From: Anaerolineae bacterium
GTDB taxonomy: Bacteria > Chloroflexota > Anaerolineae > Aggregatilineales > J027
Direction of reading: 5' to 3'
DNA length: 64,000 nt
NCBI GenBank assembly: GCA_019913005.1
Contig: JAIOHL010000124.1
Span: 95,107-159,106 of the forward strand
The position numbers and the translations under genes are program-made. Each line of letters starts with the position of its first letter. Within the stretch, counting starts at the first letter, position 1. Below are positions 1-8,655 of this stretch, piece after piece. The notes below the pieces were generated by a model. It ran no database searches, was not told where the DNA came from, and saw nothing but the letters and a program-made list of their open reading frames with translations.

Positions 1-914
1 AAGAAACCCTGCCGAATGGTCGCATCCGTCCGATTTTCTGGTTTCAAGTTGAGGGGGAAGACATAAATGGCAATACAGTAACGGGCTGGGTCAATCAAAA
101 GAGTGTATTTATCGAAAACCGCCGCACCTCCGAAACAGCGCGGGTGGTTGCAGGTGAACCCACCAAAGAATGGACAACCGACTTTGCCGAACGCATGTTT
201 AATGATTATCGTTTTAAGCGGGCATTGATTACGACACTGATTTTGATTGTGTTGATCCTGCCACTGCAATTTACCCTCGCTATTATCATGGGTTTGATTA
301 TTCAAAGCCGGATTCGCGGCAGCAATATTTTTCTCTATATCTATGCCATTCCTCTCGGCGTTTCTGACCTTGCATCCGGTATTTTGTGGTATTCGATTTT
401 TACCCAACGTGGCTTTCTCAATTCGTTTTTGGATACAGTGGGGCTGATTGATAAGCCCTATATCTTTATTCAGGCCAGCAACCGCGAATGGATGATTGCG
501 GCGATTGTCTTGGCGGAGGTTTGGCGGGCGACTTCCATCGTCATGGTAATTGTCGTTTCGGGCCTCCAAGCCATCTCACGCGATTACATGGAGGCGGGGG
601 AAGTCTTCGGCGCGACCTTGTGGCAGCGCATTCGTTACATCATCTTGCCCTTATTGAAGCCGAGTTTACAAGTGGCCCTTATCCTCCGCACGATTTTAGC
701 GTTTCAGGTTTTCGCGGTGGTTGTGGCGATTACGGGCGGTGATGTGCTGACGGTGTTGGCAAACGAAACCTATCGCTGGTATGACCCGGCCCGTTATAAC
801 AACGCCAACGTTGCGGCTGTCTATGCCTTATTTATTATGGTGCTGTCGCTAGGGATTTCCCTGTTCTATTTGCGAGCCGTGCGTAGCCAAGAAGAGGCAT
901 CGAAAAACCTATGA
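1..914 (+). CDS. ABC sugar transporter permease, MalF type (5' end outside window)
   Basis: Membrane subunit of a carbohydrate ABC importer. The frame is open to the left edge with no stop, so the GTG at 144 in the ORF track is probably not the true start and the gene is cut by the window. About five membrane helices are visible after residue 75 of the visible part. The cytoplasmic EAA loop reads YMEAGEVFGATLWQRIRYIILP, the contact point for the ATPase. The visible N-terminal 50 residues (WFQVEGED...GWVNQKSVFI) look like a small SH3-like beta domain and would sit in the extracytoplasmic loop before the first visible helix. The stop overlaps the next start as ATGA, so it is translationally coupled to the MalG-type partner. 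Family assignment is firm; the sugar is unknown. Confidence 0.9.
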   Translation, partial: ETLPNGRIRPIFWFQVEGEDINGNTVTGWVNQKSVFIENRRTSETARVVAGEPTKEWTTDFAERMFNDYRFKRALITTLILIVLILPLQFTLAIIMGLIIQSRIRGSNIFLYIYAIPLGVSDLASGILWYSIFTQRGFLNSFLDTVGLIDKPYIFIQASNREWMIAAIVLAEVWRATSIVMVIVVSGLQAISRDYMEAGEVFGATLWQRIRYIILPLLKPSLQVALILRTILAFQVFAVVVAITGGDVLTVLANETYRWYDPARYNNANVAAVYALFIMVLSLGISLFYLRAVRSQEEASKNL

Positions 915-1804
915 CCACCCTTGAAACACCCATGAACTCGACTACTACCCGTCCAAGTATGGAAGCGACGGCGGCAGATCGCAACCGGGCCAAACGACGC
1001 CATTCGATTCGCCGGGGTAGCATTTATGTTTTGGCCTGTCTCATCGCGCTGTGGATTTTGGTGCCGATTTGGTTGATTGGCACGATGGCATTCAGCACCC
1101 CCGAAGATGTGCGCAATTACCCTAAGCATTTTGCCCCTATCCCGGCCTCCACTGAAACAATGGATTTCTTCCTCAATACAGATGGCATTCAACGAGCGGC
1201 GCGTAATAGCATCGTGGTCGCCATCATCACGCTGATTTTATCAACCCTATTGGCGATTCCGGCGGGTTATGCCATTGCGCGGTATCTGTTTCCGGGGCGT
1301 GATGCCATTCGCTTGGGGATTTTGTCGGTACGTGCTTTCCCGATTGTTGTCCTTGCTGTGCCGTTGGCGATCACCTTTATTAAATGGGATATGTACGACA
1401 AGGTGTACAGTCTGGCCCTGATGCACACCGCCCTTACTCTACCAACAACAATTTTGGTGGTGGCGAGTGTTTTTGCTGGCGTGCCCTATGAATTGGAGGA
1501 AGCAGCGCGGATTTTTGGCTGCACCCCCGCCAAAGCCTTCTGGAAGGTGGTTTTGCCGCTTGCCATGCCCGGGATTGCGGCGGCGGCGATTTTGACATTC
1601 GTGCTATCGTGGAATGAAGTCTTTGCGGCGATTTTGCTGACTCTGACTAATCGCACCCTGCCAGCCCAAATTTTGTATACACTGGATAAATCAGGCGACC
1701 CCTTCAAATTCGCGGGTGGGTTCTTCATGCTTATCCCGTCGCTGATCTTCATTTTTTTCATCCGGCGCTATCTCTTTAACATGTATGGGCAGTTGAATAA
1801 ATAA
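911..1804 (+). CDS. ABC sugar transporter permease, MalG type
   Basis: Second membrane subunit of the first importer, 297 aa with six predicted helices. The first helix is at about residues 37-60 after a charged, arginine-rich cytoplasmic N-terminus. The EAA loop is YELEEAARIFGCTPAKAFWKVVLPLAMPG. It starts inside the stop codon of the upstream permease (ATGA) and the ATPase gene follows after 23 nt, so the three form one transcription unit. No binding protein is visible in this unit; it probably lies upstream of the window. The family is certain; the substrate is not, although the glycosidase that follows points to an oligosaccharide. Confidence 0.92.
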   Translation: MTTLETPMNSTTTRPSMEATAADRNRAKRRHSIRRGSIYVLACLIALWILVPIWLIGTMAFSTPEDVRNYPKHFAPIPASTETMDFFLNTDGIQRAARNSIVVAIITLILSTLLAIPAGYAIARYLFPGRDAIRLGILSVRAFPIVVLAVPLAITFIKWDMYDKVYSLALMHTALTLPTTILVVASVFAGVPYELEEAARIFGCTPAKAFWKVVLPLAMPGIAAAAILTFVLSWNEVFAAILLTLTNRTLPAQILYTLDKSGDPFKFAGGFFMLIPSLIFIFFIRRYLFNMYGQLNK

Positions 1805-1827
1805 TCCCCGCTTTTAGGAGAACAATT

Positions 1828-2940
1828 ATGGCTGAAATAGTCGTTGAAAAAGCAATTAAGCGGTTTGGCAAATTTGTGGCGGTGGATGAAGTGGATTTGA
1901 CGGTGAATGACCGCGAATTTGTGGTGCTGCTGGGGCCATCTGGCTGCGGAAAGACGACCCTACTGCGGGCCATTGCCGGGTTGGGGATGCTGGATGAGGG
2001 CCGCGTCATGATCGGCAACCGCGATGTCACTTATCTGCCTCCCAAAGACCGTAATATCTCAATGGTGTTTCAAAATTACGCCATCTTCCCGCATATGAAA
2101 GTCTACGACAACATCGCCTTTGGCCTGAAGATGCGGAAATCACCCAAAGAGGTAGTGGAAGAACGGGTGCAGAACGCGGCAAAACTGCTGCACATCGAAA
2201 ATATGCTGGATCGCTACCCCGGTGCGATGAGTGGCGGTCAGCGGCAGCGGGTGGCGGTGGCAAGGGCCATCGCGGTGGAATCCGAAGTGCTGCTGATGGA
2301 TGAACCCCTGAGCAATTTGGATGCCCTATTGCGCTTGGAGATGCGGGCCGAACTAAAATCCCTATTGGCGCGATTAAAAGCCACCACTATTTATGTCACC
2401 CACGACCAGATTGAGGCCCTCAGCATGGGGGATCGTATCGCGGTAATGAAACAGGGCCAGATTTTGCAGTTTGATAACCCAACCCGTGTGTATGATTTGC
2501 CCGCCAATCAATTTGTTGGCAGTTTTATCGGCAACCCACCTATGAATTTTTTGCGTGGACAGGTACAGCGTGATGATGGGGCAATCAAGGTTAATATTGG
2601 GGATTTCCATCTATCCCCACCCGCCGAAATGAATGAGCCACTGCGGGCTTATGAGGGCAAGTCCATTTTTGTGGGTATTCGTGCCGAAAATATGGAGACG
2701 TTGGCCTCCCCCGCTCCCGATGCGCTGGCAGTAATGGTGGAAGTCGTTGAGCCGTTGGGGTCACAAAACTTACTGACCATCCGCATTAGTGAGGATATTT
2801 TGAAGGTTTCGACCCATCCCGATTTCAAAGTCCATGCCCATGAAACCGTCTATATTCGCTTCCCGCCCGCCAAAATTCGCTGGATGGATCGAGATACCGG
2901 ACAGGCCATCGCACCGAGTTTGGATAAGGTACTCGCATAG
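1828..2940 (+). CDS. ABC transporter ATP-binding protein, MsmK/UgpC type
   Basis: Cytoplasmic ATPase that powers sugar import, 370 aa, the normal length for MalK/MsmK/UgpC proteins. Walker A is GPSGCGKTTLL near residue 37, the signature is MSGGQRQRVAVARA near 136, Walker B is VLLMDEPLSNLD and the switch histidine is in VTHDQ. The C-terminal 130 residues form the usual TOBE/OB regulatory region. A good ribosome site (AGGAG) lies 8 nt before the ATG. It follows two permease genes and precedes a glycosidase. The second importer at 7328-10745 has no ATPase of its own, so this protein may serve both, as known for MsmK-type ATPases; that sharing is inference. Confidence 0.93.
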   Translation: MAEIVVEKAIKRFGKFVAVDEVDLTVNDREFVVLLGPSGCGKTTLLRAIAGLGMLDEGRVMIGNRDVTYLPPKDRNISMVFQNYAIFPHMKVYDNIAFGLKMRKSPKEVVEERVQNAAKLLHIENMLDRYPGAMSGGQRQRVAVARAIAVESEVLLMDEPLSNLDALLRLEMRAELKSLLARLKATTIYVTHDQIEALSMGDRIAVMKQGQILQFDNPTRVYDLPANQFVGSFIGNPPMNFLRGQVQRDDGAIKVNIGDFHLSPPAEMNEPLRAYEGKSIFVGIRAENMETLASPAPDALAVMVEVVEPLGSQNLLTIRISEDILKVSTHPDFKVHAHETVYIRFPPAKIRWMDRDTGQAIAPSLDKVLA

Positions 2941-2986
2941 ATAGTCCATTTTTTAATCACTTCAGCGCGACAGGATAATCAGCCAA

Positions 2987-4894
2987 ATGGCACGAGTTTT
3001 ACTAGATCAACCGCAATCTTTGACCGAACGGCCCGAAAATTTTAAACCGCTGGATTTTGGGGCAAATGGGATTAATGGCAGTCTCGATTGGAATGGACGA
3101 ATTATCGCGCTGAATTGGTATCACCCTCAACATGGCTATGTCACGCTGACCTCCGCCGATCCGTTCCATGAAGATCAACGGTATAACCCATCGGCGGTGC
3201 GGGCCTATCGCGCAGGATTGGCACAATTAGAGGGGTTTGGGCTTGTTTTTGATGACCCTATTCTCAAGCGAGAGGTCATTGTCGGGCCGAGTTTTTGGAC
3301 TACTCTCGTTTTCACATTCGAGGATAACTCTACGGCTAGAGTCTCGACGTTTGTACATGGAAATTTAGTCGTACAGGTGTGGCAGAGTGATAAAAAACAG
3401 CCTCGTTGGGCGGGTAAAATTTCTCTCCAAAGATGTGCCTATACTCAATTGACGGAGGGGGGACCAATCCCACAGTCCCTCGTTTCGACGCAAGCTTCAA
3501 TCAAAGACGGTTTGATAGTTATCAAAAACCCGGTAATTGGGTCAAAGGTTAATATTTGGGGTTTGCCCAAAGAGGAACGTTTTGAGAGAGAAGAATTTGG
3601 CCCCATAAATATTCTGTTTGAAAACAATGTTATGAAAGATTCAATGGATCTTCTCGACAGTGGGTCATATCTTATTAACGGGCCATATCCGGGATTTTTT
3701 CAAATGTTTGTTTACGACTTCAGTCCAGAGAACACCGATATCCGGATTGACAGTTATAAATCTCCAAGGGGTCTCACGGTTGGAGTTTTGCTAGAGCTTT
3801 TGGATAAGTGGCATGAACGCTGGCACGGCATAGAAGATGAGCTATTGTTACGGCGGGGGCTATTCTATGCTGTGCGGATGGCCGTCCCAGTAAATCATGG
3901 CATTTGTATCATTACCGATCATATGCTGCTGCCGCTCTCGTGGAATCGGGACGCCTATTATGTGGCACGGGCGCTACTTAGTTGGACAAAGGAAATGCAC
4001 GATATTGTTCGGCGGCATCTGATTTGGATGTTTGAAATCGCCGAGCGACTCGGCGGCGTATGGGGACGGTGTTATCTCGCCAATGGCAGGCAAAAAGACC
4101 CCGCTTTCCAACTCGATCAGCAATTATGGCCGCTCTTGGAATTTGCCGAATACGTTCAAGAAACAGGCGACCATGCCACATTTGAACGCCTCCAATCGCA
4201 GGTCAGCACCATTTTGGATACCTTGCTGGCCCGCAGAAAAAATCCCGATGGGTGGCTGTTCCCGACGGATGAAACCCCCGCCGATGACCCCATCGCGTTG
4301 CCCTATCATCTTTCGAGCCATATTTTGTTCTGGCGCACCCTGATGAAACTCGCCAATGTGTTTTCGGGTGACAGCGAGAAGCAAAAAACATTCCTCATGT
4401 GGGCCGACCATATCCGCGCTGCCATTCAACAATCTTTCGTCGCCGAGCATCCCCCATTTGGGCCAATTTATGCTTATGCCACCGACGGCGAAGGCCACTT
4501 TCATTTTTATCACGATGCCAACGATTTTCCACTGGTGCTTGCGCCGATCTGGAAATTTTGTGGCGCGGATGACCCAGTTTGGCGTGCAACCATCCAGTTC
4601 GCATGGTCGCCGGAAAACGAGGGGGGCTATTATGCAGGACGGCTTGGTTCAGTGCATACCCGTGCGGCATGGCCTTTAGGCGATGTGCAAGAACTGATTG
4701 TGGCACAGGTGCTTGGTGATGCTGACCGCGAAAAAAAGGCACGGGAAAATCTGATGTCGGCGGCTCAATGGGATGGGGCACTACCGGAGGCGGTTGACCC
4801 TATAACGAATGCGGTGGTATCACGGCATTGGTTCGCTTGGCCTAATGCAGCGCTGGCCTGCGTTGAGTTAGAGACATTTCAATTGCAGGGCTAG
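2987..4894 (+). CDS. Six-hairpin ((alpha/alpha)6) glycoside hydrolase
   Basis: 635-aa protein without signal peptide, so cytoplasmic. Residues 1-280 form a beta-rich N-terminal domain. From about residue 290 the sequence has the alternating helical pattern of (alpha/alpha)6 glycosidases, with LSWNRDAYYVARALL near 320 and FQLDQQLWPLLEF near 375. The layout resembles GH63/GH15 and amylo-1,6-glucosidase-like proteins, and GH125 alpha-mannosidases share part of it. I cannot choose the exact family or bond by eye. The gene lies 46 nt behind the importer ATPase, so it probably hydrolyses the oligosaccharide brought in by that transporter. Acidic residues such as D and E within WNRD and the downstream GRCYLANGRQKDPAFQLDQ segment are the likely active-site positions. 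Confidence 0.7.
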   Translation: MARVLLDQPQSLTERPENFKPLDFGANGINGSLDWNGRIIALNWYHPQHGYVTLTSADPFHEDQRYNPSAVRAYRAGLAQLEGFGLVFDDPILKREVIVGPSFWTTLVFTFEDNSTARVSTFVHGNLVVQVWQSDKKQPRWAGKISLQRCAYTQLTEGGPIPQSLVSTQASIKDGLIVIKNPVIGSKVNIWGLPKEERFEREEFGPINILFENNVMKDSMDLLDSGSYLINGPYPGFFQMFVYDFSPENTDIRIDSYKSPRGLTVGVLLELLDKWHERWHGIEDELLLRRGLFYAVRMAVPVNHGICIITDHMLLPLSWNRDAYYVARALLSWTKEMHDIVRRHLIWMFEIAERLGGVWGRCYLANGRQKDPAFQLDQQLWPLLEFAEYVQETGDHATFERLQSQVSTILDTLLARRKNPDGWLFPTDETPADDPIALPYHLSSHILFWRTLMKLANVFSGDSEKQKTFLMWADHIRAAIQQSFVAEHPPFGPIYAYATDGEGHFHFYHDANDFPLVLAPIWKFCGADDPVWRATIQFAWSPENEGGYYAGRLGSVHTRAAWPLGDVQELIVAQVLGDADREKKARENLMSAAQWDGALPEAVDPITNAVVSRHWFAWPNAALACVELETFQLQG

Positions 4895-5047
4895 ATTGTG
4901 TTGGCTAGATATTTATCGGCCACATCGCCGCCCCCTAGCTGGCTATCACGCGCTAGGCCCGCCAGAACTAGATCAACGATATGACCGATAAACCCAGATT
5001 GGGGTGGAGTTAGTTTTTTGTCGAATGTTGTATCCCCCTTTTGGCCT
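4895..5047. other. Convergent intergenic region with nested inverted repeats
   Basis: This 153-nt gap lies between two convergent genes. TTTATCGG at 4912-4919 is mirrored by CCGATAAA at 4985-4992, and inside it CCTAGC (4934-4939) is mirrored by GCTAGG (4952-4957). The whole could fold as a long imperfect stem and might end transcription from both sides, but no clear U-tract follows on either strand. I see no gene here. Confidence 0.35.
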
Positions 5048-6055
5048 CTAGACTTCCGAATTCGCCTTGATGAAAGCTATGAGTTCATCCACCTGTGTAA
5101 ATGCCAAGCCTGTGACCGTATCGGCAGCACCATAATAAATCGTAATGCGGCCTGTATCCGGGTCATGCAGGGCTGCACATGGAAACACCACGTTTGGTAC
5201 ATCTCCTACACATTCGTACAACATCTGTGGTGACATCAGATACGGCGCAGCGCGATACATGACCTTCCATGGCTCATCAAGATCAAGCAAGGCGGCCCCC
5301 ATGCTGTAGACGAAGCCATTACATGAGGTCAACACGCCATGATAAATCAGCAACCAGCCTTCACTGGTTTCAATTGGAATCGGCCCCGCCCCAATTTTGG
5401 TACTTTCCCAGCGCCAGCCTTTGGGTTTCATGACAAAACGATGCCGTCCCCAATGTATCATATCCGGGCTTTCGCTGTAGAAAATATCACCAAAGGGGGT
5501 ATGTCCGGTATCACTGGGACGGCTCAACATCGCATATTTACCATTAATTTTGCGAGGGAATAACACACCATTGCGGTTATAAGGCAAAAATGCGTTTTCT
5601 AAAAAATGAAATTCCTCAAAATCATAGGTATAACCAATGCCAATGGTTGGGCCATGATAACCATTGCACCATGTCACGTAATAACGATCTTCGAGCCACA
5701 CCACCCGGGGATCATAGCGATGCACAAACTCACCGAGTTCTTGATCCTCAAACTTCCATTCAATCGGCTCTGGTTGAATATGCCAATGGATACCATCGGA
5801 ACTGTGCCCCGTGTGCAAAGTCATAATTCTTCGAGTGTCGTCTACTCGAAAAACCCCTGCATAACCACCATTAAATGGCACCGCCGCGCTGTTAAAAATA
5901 CTGTTAGATGTTGGCGTAGCGTGCCGAGGAATAATTGGATTATTGCTATAGCGCCAAACCACCGCATTTGAATCCAAAGGGCGATCTTCCCAAGGGATAT
6001 TGGGCAGCGGATTGCCAAGCATCGACACTTTGGGTAAAGCAGCATCTGTAACCAT
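5048..6055 (-). CDS. GH130 beta-mannoside phosphorylase, probably 4-O-beta-D-mannosyl-D-glucose phosphorylase
   Basis: Cytoplasmic phosphorylase that would split a beta-1,4-mannoside with phosphate to give alpha-mannose-1-phosphate. The five-bladed propeller family is clear from [70 protein letters not shown] and the C-terminal [28 protein letters not shown] resembles the GH130_1 mannosylglucose phosphorylases more than the mannan-oligosaccharide group; this subfamily call is from memory. I start it at the second Met (6055) because GGAGAG lies 9 nt before it, while the longer ORF start has no ribosome site. It is divergent from the LacI gene. With the AGE epimerase at 15179 it would complete the mannobiose -> mannosylglucose -> Man-1-P + glucose route. 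Confidence 0.85.
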   Translation of the reverse strand: MVTDAALPKVSMLGNPLPNIPWEDRPLDSNAVVWRYSNNPIIPRHATPTSNSIFNSAAVPFNGGYAGVFRVDDTRRIMTLHTGHSSDGIHWHIQPEPIEWKFEDQELGEFVHRYDPRVVWLEDRYYVTWCNGYHGPTIGIGYTYDFEEFHFLENAFLPYNRNGVLFPRKINGKYAMLSRPSDTGHTPFGDIFYSESPDMIHWGRHRFVMKPKGWRWESTKIGAGPIPIETSEGWLLIYHGVLTSCNGFVYSMGAALLDLDEPWKVMYRAAPYLMSPQMLYECVGDVPNVVFPCAALHDPDTGRITIYYGAADTVTGLAFTQVDELIAFIKANSEV

Positions 6056-6091
6056 CGGGGAGTCTCTCCAATACCTTTTCACCTGAACAAT

Positions 6092-6120
6092 TTGACACAA
6101 CATTAAAAATAGATTAACAT
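6092..6120 (+). promoter_or_regulatory. Sigma-70-type promoter of the lacI-family gene
   Basis: TTGACA at 6092-6097 and TAACAT at 6115-6120 are separated by exactly 17 bp, a near-consensus promoter pointing into the LacI gene. Transcription should start near 6127, giving a leader of about 37 nt that includes the palindrome at 6134-6151. Confidence 0.65.
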
Positions 6121-6133
6121 ATAAAAAGTTTTA

Positions 6134-6151
6134 GAACAAGTTCGATTTGTT
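6134..6151. promoter_or_regulatory. Candidate LacI-family operator
   Basis: GAACAAGTTCGATTTGTT contains the dyad ACAA-N7-TTGT and the inner GAAC-AA-GTTC, placed just downstream of the predicted start point. That position suits autorepression. A related 10-mer, TGAACAATTT, lies at 6084-6093 overlapping the -35 box, and its reverse complement lies at 7300-7309 before the binding-protein gene. Assignment to this regulator is inferred from position and the recurring GAACAA half-site. Confidence 0.4.
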
Positions 6152-6163
6152 TTATGGACGCTT

Positions 6164-7198
6164 ATGACAAAAAATCCTACCATGCGAGAAATCGCTAAAA
6201 TAGCAGGGGTATCGCTGAGTAGTGTGTCGCTTGTGCTAAATAACAAGCCGAACGTTACCCCCGAAATGCGTGAACGGGTCCTCGATGCAGCGTCCACGCT
6301 CGGTTATCGCCCCAGAATAGCGGGCAATTCCCCCCTTGCCACATCCCTCTCTACAGTTGGCTTGTTGACTAAACGCCGTCAAGACGATCAGTTAATTGTG
6401 AACCCATTCTATTCACATATCATCGTCGGGGTTGAGCGTGAATGTCAGCGCAACAATATCAACCTCATGTATGCCAATGTGGAAGTGGATGAGCGAAACC
6501 ATACCTTAAGCTGGCCTGCCATGCTGCTTAACGATCTGGTAGATGGGGTCATCATCGTGGGGGCATTCCTCGAACAAGCGATTTCCGACATTAGTATGCG
6601 ACTGGGCAGAAGTATCGTTCTGGTAGATGCCTATACCTCGGTCAACACGATGTTCGATAGTGTGGTGATTGATAATCTAGGTGGGGCAATCAAGGCCGTT
6701 TCGCATCTTATTGAAAACAATCATCGTCATATTGGGTTGATCGGCAGTAATCCCGAATCCTATCCCAGCGTCCTCGAACGACGACAAGGTTATTTGGTGG
6801 CTTTGGCCCAAGTGGGCATTCATGATACTTATATCGAAGATGGATATTTGACTCGGCAAGGAGCCTTTGAAGCGACCATTCGGCTTCTTCACAAATCTCC
6901 AGAGATTACAGCCATTTTTGCATGTAATGATGAGACAGCACTCGGTGTGATCAATGCCATACGACACATCGGGTTGCGTGTACCGGAGGATGTCTCAATC
7001 GTTGGATTTGATGATATTGATCTGGCACAGGAAGTCATTCCCCCCTTAACCACCATCCATGTGGATAAAGTCTTGATGGGGACAATGGCCCTGCGCCTGC
7101 TGCGAGATCGCATGGATGATGCGGATAAAGCAGCTATCAAAACCGTCGTATCAACCCAACTCATTACCCGCAGTAGCGTTCGCTATCTTGAGGATTAG
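6164..7198 (+). CDS. LacI-family transcriptional regulator
   Basis: 344-aa regulator, usual LacI/GalR length. The N-terminal helix-turn-helix is TMREIAKIAGVSLSSVSLVLNNKPNVTPEMRERV with the hinge helix A-A-S-T-L-G-Y-R-P following. The rest is the periplasmic-binding-protein-like effector domain, including DGVIIVG, LIENNHRHIGLIG, FACNDETALGVINAIR and PEDVSIVGFDDIDLAQ. It lies between the GH130 gene (divergent) and the importer/glycosidase genes (same strand), so it most likely controls both in response to a mannan-derived sugar. The ligand is inferred from context. No unusual residues are seen. Confidence 0.93.
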   Translation: MTKNPTMREIAKIAGVSLSSVSLVLNNKPNVTPEMRERVLDAASTLGYRPRIAGNSPLATSLSTVGLLTKRRQDDQLIVNPFYSHIIVGVERECQRNNINLMYANVEVDERNHTLSWPAMLLNDLVDGVIIVGAFLEQAISDISMRLGRSIVLVDAYTSVNTMFDSVVIDNLGGAIKAVSHLIENNHRHIGLIGSNPESYPSVLERRQGYLVALAQVGIHDTYIEDGYLTRQGAFEATIRLLHKSPEITAIFACNDETALGVINAIRHIGLRVPEDVSIVGFDDIDLAQEVIPPLTTIHVDKVLMGTMALRLLRDRMDDADKAAIKTVVSTQLITRSSVRYLED

Positions 7199-7299
7199 CA
7201 CCACGCCCGGTGATTTTCCAAACGCATGAGAGAGCTAGAGTGAAAGGAAGGAGCGGACTGATCTGATAGCTGTATATCTATAGGTTAACTTCATTTCGT

Positions 7300-7309
7300 A
7301 AATTGTTCA
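7300..7309. promoter_or_regulatory. Shared 10-bp element upstream of the second importer
   Basis: AAATTGTTCA is the exact reverse complement of TGAACAATTT at 6084-6093 in the GH130/lacI intergenic region. It lies 18 bp before the start codon of the binding-protein gene, so repressor bound here could block initiation or elongation. The rest of 7199-7327 contains the AT-rich stretch TGTATATCTATAGG, which may hold a weak -10 box, but no strong promoter. Confidence 0.3.
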
Positions 7310-7327
7310 ATATGCAGGAGAACTATT

Positions 7328-8572
7328 ATGAAAATGCGTCTTTCGATTCTCGTAGTCGCAGCAGTATTACTATCCTTTGTTCCCGCCCCCAAGACGCCCG
7401 TTGTACATGGACAAGATGGCATTACGTTCTGGCTGACAGGTGATGACACAGGTGCGGCAATTCTTCAAGAAGTTGCCGATAAATGGACTGAGACCTCCGG
7501 CGTTCCAGTGACAGTAACTGCAGTTGGCTGGGGTGATGCGTATGCCCAATCCCTCGCCGCTGTTGCCGATGGCTCCGGCCCGGACATCATCTCAGGTGGT
7601 ATGAGTTGGGGTATTTCGTTGGGTTCGCTCGGAGGTATGGTTGATCTTGGTGAACGCTATCCCGAAGAAATCGCGCATATTGCTGAAATCAGCAACCCCG
7701 CCTTCTATAACGCGATTTTGACGACGGAAGGCAATGTCTATTACATCCCCTATAACCTCGACATCATGCTGATGTACTATCGCACGACCACTTTCGAAGA
7801 AGCGGGTCTCGCTGCTCCTGCGACTTGGGAAGATGTTGCTGCCGCCGCTGACGCAGGTCTAAAGGGTGGTTGGAGTTGGGGGAATACCTCATGGATTGGC
7901 TTCCAAGGCATTTTGAAAGAGGCTGGTGCGGATTGGTATACCGAAGACTGCTCGGCTGCCGCGATTGACAGCGATGAGGGCCTCGCCGCGTTGGAATTCT
8001 ACACCGCTCTGTATGAAGACTATGGTTTCCCGGCGGAACAGGTCAATATCGCGGACGGCTTCGAGGCTGGTGCACTCGACTATGCCTTCAGTGGTGAATG
8101 GGAAGCGACTGGTATCAACGTTGCTCACCCCGATTTGGAAGGCACTTGGTCAGCCGCCCCAGTACCCGCTGGCCCAACTGGTAGCTTCAACGCTTTCATC
8201 GGTGGCAAGGGTATGGGTATCTTCTCCTATTCTGAAAATGTGGATGCAGCGTTCGAATTCATGATGTATCTCAGCACTCGTGAAGCCCAAGAAATGTTGA
8301 CCGAACTGTCCATTTCCAATGCAAATTCGATTCACGTTCCGCCCCAAGTTGAAAACTACGACCTGATCAAGGGTGGCGATGATGTTCAGGCCGCTATAGC
8401 AACCCAATTGACTGACGCCTCTGGTCCGCCCATTTGCCCCGGTTGGGAGGAAAGCAATGCCGACGTTGACTTGGTGCTGCAATCGGTTCTGTTTGAAGAA
8501 AAAGATTTCGAAGATGCCCTAGCCGAGATTTCGGACATTCTCAACGCTGGCATCGAGGAATATGGTGGTTAG
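7328..8572 (+). CDS. ABC sugar transporter substrate-binding protein
   Basis: Extracytoplasmic solute-binding protein of the cluster B (MalE-like) type, 414 aa. The signal peptide ends near VVHGQ (residues 1-30) and there is no lipobox cysteine, so it is predicted to be exported but not lipid-anchored. Typical features are VADGSGPDIISGG, YYIPYNLDIMLMYYRTTTFEEAGL and IGGKGMGIFSYS. A strong ribosome site (GCAGGAG) precedes the ATG. It begins an operon with two permeases and four glycan enzymes and is therefore likely to bind manno-oligosaccharides. Substrate is inferred; the role is certain. Confidence 0.92.
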   Translation: MKMRLSILVVAAVLLSFVPAPKTPVVHGQDGITFWLTGDDTGAAILQEVADKWTETSGVPVTVTAVGWGDAYAQSLAAVADGSGPDIISGGMSWGISLGSLGGMVDLGERYPEEIAHIAEISNPAFYNAILTTEGNVYYIPYNLDIMLMYYRTTTFEEAGLAAPATWEDVAAAADAGLKGGWSWGNTSWIGFQGILKEAGADWYTEDCSAAAIDSDEGLAALEFYTALYEDYGFPAEQVNIADGFEAGALDYAFSGEWEATGINVAHPDLEGTWSAAPVPAGPTGSFNAFIGGKGMGIFSYSENVDAAFEFMMYLSTREAQEMLTELSISNANSIHVPPQVENYDLIKGGDDVQAAIATQLTDASGPPICPGWEESNADVDLVLQSVLFEEKDFEDALAEISDILNAGIEEYGG

Positions 8573-8598
8573 TTAACGATTCATCAGAATTTTAGGCG

Positions 8599-8624
8599 GA
8601 AGGTCAGAGGGTTCTCTGACCTTC
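8599..8624 (+). terminator. Intercistronic hairpin between binding protein and permease genes
   Basis: GAAGGTCAGAG (8599-8609) and CTCTGACCTTC (8614-8624) form a perfect 11-bp stem with a GGTT loop, followed by TGTTCT rather than a true U-run. Such hairpins after binding-protein genes commonly protect the upstream message or attenuate the downstream one, giving more binding protein than permease. Partial termination or RNA stabilisation are both possible. Confidence 0.6.
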
Positions 8625-8655
8625 TGTTCTAAGCAATACCGATTGGAGAGGAACC

